Source: Boothiomyces macroporosus (taxonomy: Eukaryota > Chytridiomycota > Chytridiomycetes > Rhizophydiales > Terramycetaceae). From it: DNA of 64,000 nucleotides. Of the stretch, positions 53,576-63,284 are shown in pieces. Made by a program: the position numbers and the translations under genes. The notes beneath the pieces were generated by a model. It did not search any database and was not told where the DNA came from. It worked only from the letters and a program-made list of their open reading frames with translations. Every line of letters begins with the position of its first letter. Positions within the stretch are counted from its first letter, which is position 1. Where the stretch lies: NCBI GenBank assembly GCA_027604185.1, contig JADGKB010000032.1, forward strand, positions 1 through 64,000, written 5' to 3'.

Positions 53576-56500
53576 TTACTTGTGCCTTTTGTTGGCTTTA
53601 GAAATGCCTTTTACATTGCTCGCCTTTCTGGCTTTGAGTCCGGCATCAGTTCCCTTTACCGCGGCCTTCAAGATGTTCTTCAAGCTGCCATCAATCTTTG
53701 TGGATTTGTTCATATTACCAACAATCTTTCCAGTCAGTGGAATGTAGGAGTGAGGGTCCGCCATACCAGGTTTCTTGACGTCACCGCGTGCTTTCTTTGC
53801 TTTGTACTGTCTACCAAGCATTGCATCTACATTTGATTGATCAGTCTTGGCTTTCTTTTTACCAGCGTTCCATCTTTGGCCGACATCTTTGGTAACTTCG
53901 ACTTCTCCATTGTCTTCTTCCATTCTTTTTCGCTTGATAAACTTTACACGTCCATCTGCAGTTCTAGTAAAGGCAACTTCTGATGCTAAAGATTGCTTGT
54001 AATAATCTTCGCTAATTTCAGGTTTAGGCTCTTCCTTTTCATCCTCAGAGTCTTCAAAAACTAGCCTTCCATCTTCATTTGTTTTCGCTATTGAAAGGTT
54101 CTTTTTGGATTTCTTTACTTTGGACTGTGATAGCTTGGATACCACGTTATTGTCTAAAAAGTCAACCTCACCTTCATGAATCAGCGTCTCGGTTTTAATT
54201 TGTTTCTAAATTAATTAATTATTACGTTATTAGAAAGCTCATCCTTAAACTGTTCAGGAATGTAGTCATCATCAGAATCAAGTTCACTGTCGCTATCATG
54301 GAATGCTTTCTCAAACGATTTTGCTTGGTTTGGCTTTGCTTTCACTGCCTCTGTATCATCTTGTTCAACTGGCTGAGCCTTTCTCTTCTTTAGGGCATCT
54401 CTTCTCTTTTTAATGTTGGCAATTAATTTCTTGTCTTGTTCAGGAAAGTATTGTTCAACCTGCTCATAAGAAAACTTTCTAATCAGTCGTTCAAAGATGT
54501 GTCTTGCTTTTGATTTAAAGTGGGATTTGTGTTCTCTGGTGTGTTCCAAGATGGATGTAATCTATAATTAAATAAAAGATACAATTGATTCTACACAAGT
54601 TTCTAATACATCTTCAGGTAGACATACGATTGCCACTTTGATGAACCCTAATACAGCCTTTGTGACTTCACGATTCTTGAATGACATGCACATAATCACT
54701 GTTTTCAGTAGCTCAAGTGTTAGTTCCACATCAAGTAAAGTCGAGAACTCGAATACTAATCTGCCCAAACTAGCAATCGATGCGCTTTGCATATGTGAGG
54801 AAGAACCGCCTAAACCTGCTACAACCATCATCAAAAACTCTTTGATTGAAATTTCAGGGGTGTGTGCACCATTCTCTTCAATATCTAACGATTTGAATGC
54901 CCGGTCAAGACCTGAAGAAGATAAACCCTTTCCTGCCATCATTTTTTTGCACATTGTAATTAAGCAGTCATAAGCTGAGTCTCTTGTTTTTTCATTTGAT
55001 TCTTTGGTTGCCAACATTACTTCTGGTAGCGCGGTTGGGATAAACTGTAGAATAATCTGACTATCGGATATCAACTCTACAAATTGCTGAATTAACTTCA
55101 TTCTTGGACGAATGGCACCCGGAGATATTTTTGTGACAACATCATCGTTAAGTAGTAAATTGGACATTTCAGCAACATTGAAAGACTCTATTGGGACAGC
55201 ACCTAAAATTGCACAGAGACACTTGTAGGATTTCTTTTGCAGAGTTGAATCTGAGGACTGGATTTGTGTGGTGCAAATTTTTTGGAATTCAAGCAAAGTA
55301 GACAAATATTGCTCTTTGGAAATATAAGGGATCAATATCAAGACCAAATCAAAAATAGCGTACACGGTTAGCCTGTCAATGTCAGTTGGATTTGGATTTT
55401 CAAGCATCTGAGACACGGACTTGGTCATGGTGATGAAATAATCAGAGATTGAGGAAGCATCCGCAATCATCAACAATTTCTTGATTGTTTTTTCTAAAGT
55501 TTGGATTGTTTTTTCATGGATGGACTGCAAAGTCTGTCCTCTATGCTTATTGTTTTGAAGATCCTCTAAATCAACAGACGTGTAGATATTGCATATTGCC
55601 GATAAAAACCTGTTGACGTATTTCTGTACTTTGGAAATTACATCTTTACCTATGGAACTGCACAGCTCCTTCCATTGCAATTTTTCTTGGTCTTCACCTT
55701 CTTCTTCTTTTAGCGAAGCAAATAGGTAAAAGCTTTCGATAATATTTTCCAAGCCTTGGCAAACTGTTGGTCGCAAATCTGGCCCTGAAGGAAGGTTAGG
55801 ATACAGCTCTTTTGGCAGGGTAGTTAAAACTTTTCCTAGTCTCTTTGCCAGCTGCCCGAATGAGGAGGAAGTGTCTTCCGGTAAGGTTGCACACAAAGCA
55901 GGGAATGCAGACCAAATTTGTAACCCAAGTGTTTCAAACAATTTGGCCTCTAATTGACGATTTTCCTCCCACAAATCTCCAGATTTCTTTAGCAAACGAT
56001 CTGCCAAAGGAAGCAGTTCATCAAGATAGTATTTCAGACTGTGAGTGCCATATACTTTGTACATGTGCCATTCTGATGTGGAATGAGGACTCTCCAATGC
56101 TTTACAGAGTATAGCAAGCAAGTATGGTCTTTTGGGTTGACCAGGATATTCGTTTTCAATATTCATCGATATATGGGTAAAGAAGACTTGAAATCCAAGA
56201 TTTTGAACTGCGATTTCTAATACATGATCCATTTCCACTTTGAATGGGAAATTAGACCCGTAGCCTTTGTCATCTCGGATCACGAATATCTTTTCAAGAA
56301 GCTGTCCAACCAAAGAAGGGTGTTCGGTAGCTAAACGCTGATTTTAAATTATTAATACCTTGAATACAGCAGCGCAAATTGTGAGGATATTTCCCCAGGA
56401 GTCTCTAAAGCGGATGTTATTCAACGAGTCGTCGACTAGGGCTAACATCACGGCCAAATCACCGCCATTTGAAGAGTTCTTGATCATTCCGTCACTAACA

Positions 56501-57736
56501 CAAGTGTCGAACAGCGACGACAACAAAACGGTAGCCTTTTCTACAATCACTGGTTTAATCTGAACACTAGAATCAAATATAGTTTTAAAGATTTTTTCAA
56601 AAAGTGAGGACACTGATTTTGGATATTCTTGTGTAGCGAAGCGTTGGACATGCTCCTCACTAGAATCAATTTTGCCTATTTCGAAATCGCACACAACTTC
56701 TGATAATCTAGAAAAACTAAAAGTAATGACTGTTAGCCATAGTGGTGTGAGTACTGCATCATTTTCATATGGCGAAAGGTCCAGTAAGGCTTTCGTAAGC
56801 GAATAGAGGACTTTGAATTCTATATCATTTGGGTTTTCTGGTGATAACAGTGCTGAAAACACTTCGAAAGACCATTGAGTAAGGATATTGTGCCCATGCG
56901 CGGCCCTGCTTGGCAGCTTGAGTAATGCGGAGCACAATTTATCAAATTTCGATCTAATTTTATCATTGTTGCTCTGCATTGCAAACGTTGGAATCAAGAG
57001 CTTCAAGTTTACCAAAGCGTCAGTAGTTTGGGACTCCAGTTGTGCCTTGTTTGAAGACTTGTCAATCTGAAAGCTGTCAATTACATTAAAGTAGAATTCA
57101 ATAGCCAATATAGTTCCTGGATGGGTTAAACTTGGAGGTGGAGGATTGGAAAGAATCCTCTTGATGGCATCTACTGCTCGCTTCCTTACTTTGGGTCTAA
57201 CGTCCACTGAATACGCCAAAAGGTACTGAAAGCTCTTCTTGCAGGAAGATTCAGAGCTCCAAATGTTATTTTCTTGGGCAAACAATAAATATTCATAGCA
57301 GTTTATCACCTGGGTTAATAGGAATGTTACTCCTCTGACTGTTGGTGCATCGTCATTAAAAGTAGAAATAACCTTTTCAAATATGGTTGTAATGTCAGAA
57401 AACTTTAGGCGGAGAATATTGGATGAAATACTACTGTTAAACAAATGGCACCTTGGGAACACAACTGATAAAATATATACCGCCGCAGGAATTATGGACG
57501 AATCGCCTTCAAATGATTGGTCGATAATAGTCATCTAAAGTCATTTTCCAATTACAATAGTTCCAAAATATGCCACAGGGATAAGCGCTTCTCCTTGTTC
57601 CTGTATTGATTCCTCAATCGCTGTCAACAACACAGCGGCCTATTCTTAGTTTATGCAATACGCTTTTTTGGTTTTCCAAGCCGCTATTTATCTGACTCCT
57701 AATTTTCGACAATAGGACTAGCTCTTTGTCGTTCAT
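53576..57736 (-). CDS. RRP12: ribosome biogenesis and export factor Rrp12
   Basis: Six exons (57662-57736, 57556-57639, 56359-57534, 54583-56337, 54226-54561, 53576-54205) join through introns of 22, 21, 21, 21 and 20 nt into 1351 residues. The start LSKIRSQINSGLENQKSAAV, then AIEESIQEQGEALIPVAYFG, is the Rrp12 N-terminus. The body is HEAT-repeat-like. The C-terminus has LEHTREHKSHFKSKARHIFE, RLIRKFSYEQVEQYFPEQDK and KKLIANIKKRRDALKKRK, then acidic and Lys-rich tails, as in other Rrp12 proteins. Rrp12 binds pre-40S and pre-90S particles and helps their nuclear export. All three 21-nt introns carry an in-frame stop. Confidence 0.93.
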
Positions 57737-57768
57737 AAAAAAATCAAAAAAAAAGAAAAAAAATTAGT

Positions 57769-59419
57769 CTATTTGAATGGACGGGAGAGTAAATATGCCC
57801 CAGCAACCACAATGGCGCTACCGACTACAACGGGGAAGAATATATCTATCTGCTGAGCAATTGTAGCCCTTTCCGGTTCTATGGTAAACTTTTGTTCCCG
57901 AAGTGGTTTTGAGTGAAATTGCATTCTATTTCTGTCCAGCATAATGACCAATGACCGCCATCCTGAAGCCCTGGCAAGCAAAATTGCATCTTCCAAGTCT
58001 CTATTGCTTGCTAAATGGACAAAGTCTTCGTCATCATCCAAATAGCAAAGGTGAATATTATTTTTGTCGAATCTACCGCCATATGTTTGGAATACCTTGT
58101 TTGCCACAAATACCTTTATAGCATCTAAATCTCTAATGTTGCTAGTGAATCTACTTGTCTTGTTTGCGATTTCGTCTTTAAATTTAAACACAAATTCGTC
58201 TTGCTGTTGTTCAACCTGCGCTTTCAGAACAGAAGATGTTGGTGTAATCATAGAAGCAGAGTCATCAGGTGCAATGGATTCGCTATCAACATCCGAGTAA
58301 TGGAAATATGAATTTGGCACTCCTTCCGAGCGAAGCTCTGATCCAGTTTTTTGAGATGCTTGTTCCTATAAATAAGCAATCAACTACCCAAAACTTATTC
58401 CAAAGCGGGCCAGGCTCTTCATTCTTTTCCATTTCATTAAGTTGAGATAGCATGTGATAAGTAAGTTTAAGCACATCAGCCATTCCACAGATTACGGAAT
58501 CTCTCACGATCGGCAAGTGAAGATATCGGTTGCTATGCATTTTTTTCAAAGATTCTAACACTGTAGTGGATGGACTAACAAAGTCGGGGCTAGGAGTGTG
58601 TACTCTGCCATTAATACTAGATACCTGTTGATGAGCGTTGTAGCTGGGTCTAATTTGGCAGCAAGGACACGCAGCACCAAGTCTTTAGTTGTAAATATGC
58701 CCGCCAGACTTTGATTTTCGTCTACAGTAAGAATCCCTGTTGTTTTTGCATCTTTCATCAACTTTACTGCCTCTAATACAGTACAATTCAATGGTACCAG
58801 TGGGACTTGTAGGGATTCTACCTCCATTAAACTCTCCAGATCAGGGAATTCAATTTTTGATCGTAATAAGTTGGCAAGTTGAAGGACGGAATTTGTAGTA
58901 GAAGCAGGCAGATTTACCTCTGCACCTAAAATTGCATTCTGAATTTTTTGTGAGGATTCAGCAGCCTTCTCCATTTTGTCTAGTTGTTCGTATAAACATT
59001 TGGTAATGTCCAATACACTGAACACAGTTGCCTTTGCCTCATCATTTGAATCGTCATCCAGGCTCTCTTGGATAACTGGCAAGTGTCTAAATTTGCCTGC
59101 AATCATCTTGTTCAATGCATCAATGGCGGTATCCTAGTTTAAGCACACTTATTACTGATGTGGTTACTGACGCTGGGTTCCAAGTCATAACTGAAGAAAT
59201 GATTGTGTCTTCTGGATTCAAGTCAGCTGCAACCACTCTATATGCCAAATCCTTATCCGTTAAAATCCCAATCAATTCTCCCTCCGCATTCACAATTAAA
59301 ACTGCTTCTTGCCTCTTGGCAGCCATATATGCCGCGGCTTGAAAAATGTTGGTTTTATCGTTTAATGGGATGACTTTGTTTGGTTTTAAATTTGACACTA
59401 GTGATGCAGTTTGCTTCAT
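57769..59419 (-). CDS. CBS-PB1 protein with C-terminal membrane anchor (Mug70-like)
   Basis: Four exons (59156-59419, 58625-59133, 58388-58604, 57769-58365) join through introns of 22, 20 and 22 nt into 528 residues. Four CBS motifs are visible, for example AAYMAAKRQEAVLIVNAEGE with LIGILTDKDLAYRVV, KFRHLPVIQES, KDAKTTGILTVDENQSLAGI and RYLHLPIVRDS. A PB1 domain follows (FVFKFKDEIANKTSRFTSNI, CYLDDDEDFVHLASNRDLED), and the protein ends in one membrane helix (FFPVVVGSAIVVAGAYLLSR). This order is that of S. pombe Mug70 and its fungal relatives. CBS pairs usually bind adenosine nucleotides. The ATG at 59419 was used; a longer N-terminus on a missed exon is possible. Confidence 0.88.
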
Positions 59420-60044
59420 TTCAGAAAGCACCTTTGCGGTCAATCAAAAAATAATTTTTGAATATACGAAACCAACCACACAATCGAATAATTGGGATTC
59501 ACCAAAGACCCTTTGGGGCCGATTGGATTATGTTCCTTTTCCAAAAAACTCCAAATTCGTAAAATAAATATTTCAATCAATTATCAGATTTAACCATCAA
59601 AGTGAAGTTGCCGATTTGGAACCTTTTAATCTTCCTAACTTTAATTCAATCACGGCTTCTTACATAGGTGGCAGTCACACGAAGAGACAGCTTTACAATT
59701 TTTGATGAGCTTGATTTGCACCACTCAGGGTAACAACTATTATATAAAATGAGTCAGTATATACTACAAAACTGTATCGAATGAGTTCCTTCCCAATCTT
59801 GTAGAAAAATCCGAATGGCTCAGTACCAAGGTAGAAATCAGTTAAATTCAAAGATTAAGATTTGAGATGAAACATGTCAATGATGTGTGGCTGAAATGAC
59901 TTGTTAGGACAACATATTTCAATTCTATTTCTATGCCACTATAAGAATCCATAAGTGCTATCCAGCCAGCTGCAATTTCAAGCTAGTATTTACATCTTTA
60001 GGTATTTTAATGAAATAGGCGGCAGTTTATTGGGGGTTTTCAAA
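59420..60044. other. AT-rich intergenic region
   Basis: About 625 bp upstream of the CBS-PB1 gene. Apart from one copy of a dispersed repeat (59843-59924) I see no gene. Confidence 0.5.
59843..59924 (+). repeat. dispersed repeat, copy A
   Basis: This stretch shares TAAATTCAAAGATTAA at its left end and ACTTGTTAGGACA plus ATATTTCAATT at its right end with 62986-63075. The middle is diverged (ATGTGTGGCTGAAATG against ACGTGTCGCTGATATC). Confidence 0.6.
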
Positions 60045-60505
60045 GTTGAACAAATTTAAAAATGTACAACAAAAAATTGCTGACATGTATAATTTCTCTC
60101 CTTTAAATCCCACCCATAATTGGGCAGTAAAGGAAGGGCAGACCCCTTCAGAGCGACATTCCCCCGGAGCCATTAGTAGGAACAGCAATTGTAGACGCTA
60201 TATCAGAAAGATCATTACTAGTTCTTTGAATCGAATTGGTCTTCCGTTTCAATCCAGAAGTGAGTCAACAATTTGCAACATCTTGCAGATCCAAAGTATC
60301 GCTGTTCCCGAATTTTCATGACCAACTTGCTAATACACTGAAGGTTTTTAGAACCCAGCAAGCGGCACTTTTTACGAAATTGAGTCGACTATTTATATGG
60401 AGTATAGCAACGAGCCTTGTTAACCAGATTAAACTTTCAACCAATCATAATATTACAAGTATTAAGTGTAAGCCTAATAGCGTGTCTTTTATGGACAGAA
60501 TATAG
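60045..60505 (+). pseudogene. decayed coding sequence of unknown origin
   Basis: One frame reads NKFKNVQQKIADMYNFSPLN, continuing THNWAVKEGQTPSERHSPGA. A second frame overlaps it and reads PLQSDIPPEPLVGTAIVDAI, continuing SERSLLVL, a TGA, and then in the same frame FRFNPEVSQQFATSCRSKVS, LFPNFHDQLANTLKVFRTQQ and AALFTKLSRLFIW. The composition is protein-like over about 110 codons, but it carries an internal stop and a frame change without splice sites. It could be a mobile-element remnant or a dead gene. Not recognised. Confidence 0.35.
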
Positions 60506-61134
60506 GAGGACTTTGAAGAAACTAAGAGTGCACTGGGTTAGGTTTGTTTGACCCCCAAAGTTAAATTAACTGGAGTTAGGGTTTAATTTGTAAGCTGTGG
60601 CAATCGCTATTTAACCATCATCCAATACAATCACTTGGCAGCTTAAATGTCTTTATCACCAACGACATTAACATTGGTAGATTACCCATTATTACAGTCC
60701 CCATTTAAATTCGTTAAAAATTGAAGCCAATGATTTTGGGTTTTACAATAACATATTTCTTTACATTTTTAAATATGTTCAACTTAGAAACCCCCAACTA
60801 TCCCTTTTGTAAAATTTACTAATGATTGTCCAAGCACACCAGTTCAATGCTTTTTTCAAGAAAAAGCATTTCCAGCGGCCAAGTAATTGCACAATCGATA
60901 AACTCTCGTTCTAATCAGCTATTCAATCTTTAATATAGCTCAAATTTCTAGAATATGTGTCTGAATTGTCTGAATTCAAGGCTTTTAAAGGAATTGCCAT
61001 CAAAATGCTAAATACAACCTCTGTTGGTCCGAAATTTACCCTATAATGGCGGCTTGATTACTTTTGGATTCAAAAATGTACCGCAAATATTAAAATCTGG
61101 TTATCAAGCACTGCCTACAAATACCAGTGCTTTC
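60506..61134. other. AT-rich intergenic region
   Basis: About 630 bp before the secreted-protein gene at 61176. No gene, RNA or repeat recognised. Confidence 0.5.
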
Positions 61135-61140
61135 TATAAA
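61135..61140 (+). promoter_or_regulatory. TATA box of the secreted-protein gene at 61176
   Basis: TATAAA lies 36-41 nt before the ATG, as at the other secreted-protein genes. Confidence 0.55.
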
Positions 61141-61175
61141 TTAAACTATTTTTGCAAGTGATAAACAATATCACA

Positions 61176-61556
61176 ATGACTGCTTCTTTAATGACATTCC
61201 TCTTTGGTGCTCTCTTGGTACAAGGAAATCCTGTAGAACTCGTCAAGCGCGGTACAAAAGTTCCATATGCATGTATTGTCAGCAAAGACCCAGATACTAG
61301 ATTTCACTTGAAATTTTGTGTCAATCATACTAAAGAAGGCTGCAAAAGTATTTTGGATAATGCAAGAGCCGATGGAAACTGGATTATGAATTGGCAATGT
61401 TGGGATGCAGGTAATGGTATGTACTATGCTGATGGCACCATCTGGGAAGGAAATGGGTTTTACGTTGGTTATGGAGCATGCAAAGCTGCCATTGAAAACG
61501 GATCAACAGGATATGCAACTCAAGTTCCTGTAGATGATGCTATTTTATCATGTTAG
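61176..61556 (+). CDS. small secreted cysteine-containing protein with a dibasic processing site
   Basis: An intronless frame of 126 residues starts MTASLMTFLFGALLVQGNPV, a signal peptide. A Lys-Arg pair follows at about residues 25-26 (ELVKRGTKVP), a likely Kex2-type cleavage site. The mature part of about 100 residues has six cysteines, in CIVSKDPD, FCVNHTKEGC, QCWDAG, YGACKAA and the last residue. It also has a NHT and a NGS glycosylation sequon. The upstream non-ATG extension to 61152 was rejected because of the TATA box. I do not recognise the family. Small, cysteine-paired secreted proteins in fungi are often surface or host-interaction proteins, but nothing here shows that. Confidence 0.7.
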   Translation: MTASLMTFLFGALLVQGNPVELVKRGTKVPYACIVSKDPDTRFHLKFCVNHTKEGCKSILDNARADGNWIMNWQCWDAGNGMYYADGTIWEGNGFYVGYGACKAAIENGSTGYATQVPVDDAILSC

Positions 61557-61791
61557 AATAAATGAGTCTTTCTTTGATTGTTTCTTTTCCTTTCAATTTA
61601 TACTTATTCACAATAACCACTGAGCTTATACAGCTTATCTTTAAAATATGTTGCTAGTAGTATGTCAAGTTTGTCCCAGAAGAATAATAGTAAATCTGAG
61701 ACCTGTTACTCTGTACCTTTCTATTAAAAATATGGCAAATCAACATCTAGTCTTCAACTAATGGTTTGTTCAATAACTAGTCTGATGAAAA

Positions 61792-62394
61792 TTACAAAAA
61801 ATGAGACAAATAGAGCACCGTCTTGAGAAAAAATTTGTGGATCTTGGTAACCACCGCTGCAAACTGGCCAGCGTTAATCCTTGCATTCCATCCTCCTTGA
61901 CAGATGATTTCTCTCCCGGTGAACACATTTATGACTGGGTCACCATTAATATCCCTCAATATAGTTCCCTTGTTCTTGAAATTCTTCTATCTACGTTAAA
62001 CAATGCCAAACCTTGGAATTAAGACCAAATCTTCAACTTCCATGGAAGGGCCATACTTTGGTGGGTTTGGATGCAGAAGAATTAAACTTTCATATTTCCC
62101 TGTTAGTGTAAAGAAATAAATCATGAGATTGATTGCCTTCTTATCTGCTAGTTTAGTGTTGCTATCTGGATCTACCAAATGATATTTCGCCATGGCTGCT
62201 TGAACACCGAGATGAGCTGCATACTCATACGATCCCGTTGGAAACTTGTAGAGATCCTTTTTTGCTTCTTTGTTCCAGATCCTATTGTAAAATATAATTT
62301 GCCTCTAACATTGCTTCGTGAATTGCCTCGCATATTTTTCAGTTGAAATATTTATAAAATACCGGTTTATTATTATTCTATAGGCAAAATTCAT
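61792..62394 (-). pseudogene. degenerate or unresolved protein-coding gene
   Basis: One frame is mostly open from an ATG at 62394: MNFAYRIIINRYFINISTEK, continuing YARQFTKQC, then a TAG, then RQIIFYNRIWNKEAKKDLYK, GSYEYAAHLGVQAAMAKYHL and PNPPKYGPSMEVEDLVLIPR with FGIV. A TAA and TAG follow, and the same frame then continues KNFKNKGTILRDINGDPVIN, ending at 61792. The first stop cannot be removed by a GT-AG intron of 19-23 nt. The second could be removed only by a 15-nt or 27-nt intron. The N-terminus looks like a mitochondrial presequence. ILRDINGDPVINVF is loosely like a scramblase/LURP core, without certainty. Probably a pseudogene. Confidence 0.4.
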
Positions 62395-62646
62395 TAGTTG
62401 AATCTTCAACAGCAGTTGCAAATTCCTCTTGCAGAACTGCTGTTAAACGTTCGAGATTCTTTTGGAGGTAGGTCTATTTCTGTGTTTAGTGCTGTTAAAG
62501 GATAATTTGATTCTGCCTCTGAAGAATCATCTGTTGGGAGTTGATGGAATTCCTTTTATATGGACAGTTCTTAGTCTAGCGAGAACTTCAAGCATAAATT
62601 GAAAATTAAAAAGATTCTTTAGAAAAACTGAAAACTGTTATATATA
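62395..62646. other. AT-rich region without recognisable genes
   Basis: I see no coding or RNA feature between the degenerate gene and the tandem repeat. Confidence 0.4.
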
Positions 62647-62808
62647 TTATTGGTAATTCTTTTAGTCATCACGTATCAGTTATCAATTTTTGTAATATTG
62701 ATTAAACTTTTATTTTCACATTATTGGAAATTCTTTTAGACATCACGTATCAGTTATCAATTTTTGTAATATTGATAAAACTTTTATATTCGCATTACTG
62801 GAAACTCT
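62647..62808. repeat. 74-bp tandem repeat, two full copies and a partial third
   Basis: Units begin at 62647, 62721 and 62795, each with TTA(T/C)TGG(T/A)AA. The first two share CATCACGTATCAGTTATCAA followed by TTTTTGTAATATTGAT and AAACTTTTAT, with a few substitutions. The third breaks off after about 14 bp. The array is close to the transposase remnant. Confidence 0.85.
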
Positions 62809-62985
62809 GGTAAAAAAGGTTATATTTTATAAATTTTCAGAAACAGATTTGAAACCGAAAAATGAATCTACTTTTTCTGGCAAGACTGAATTCACAGTTA
62901 CAGATATTGCACCTTTTGGATATGAATTCTCAAAAAATTTGGAAAATACGATTGGATTTTGAATAATTATCAAAGTTGAAACCGC

Positions 62986-63075
62986 TAAATTCAAAGATTA
63001 AAATTTATTAAGGGGTAATCAAACTCGTCAAGTACGTGTCGCTGATATCACTTGTTAGGACATAATATTTCAATT
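62986..63075 (+). repeat. dispersed repeat, copy B
   Basis: Counterpart of 59843-59924, in the same orientation and about 8 bp longer in the middle. It lies between the tandem repeat and the transposase, so it may be part of the same mobile element. Confidence 0.6.
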
Positions 63076-63111
63076 AAAAGAGCAACAGTTAAGGAGCAGG
63101 AGATAAAACTG

Positions 63112-63232
63112 AGAAAAAGAAGTGGCAAGCAAACTGGAAAATGAAAAACTGCGAATTTTATTAGACAGTAATCTGTTTGATAAAGATGAATTAAGAAAGC
63201 TAATTCAAGGAACTTTTTCTATTGAGCAATAA
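63112..63232 (+). other. short coding-like fragment convergent with the transposase
   Basis: The frame reads EKEVASKLENEKLRILLDSN, continuing LFDKDELRKLIQGTFSIEQ and a stop. It has the look of the C-terminal end of a helical protein, but no start is visible (a TGA lies just upstream). Its place, tail-to-tail with the transposase at 63285, fits a second Harbinger-type open frame; this is only inference. Confidence 0.3.
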
Positions 63233-63284
63233 AGATTTTTTTATCGATTCTCTTAATAGTTTTCCTTCATCCATTTCAAATACT

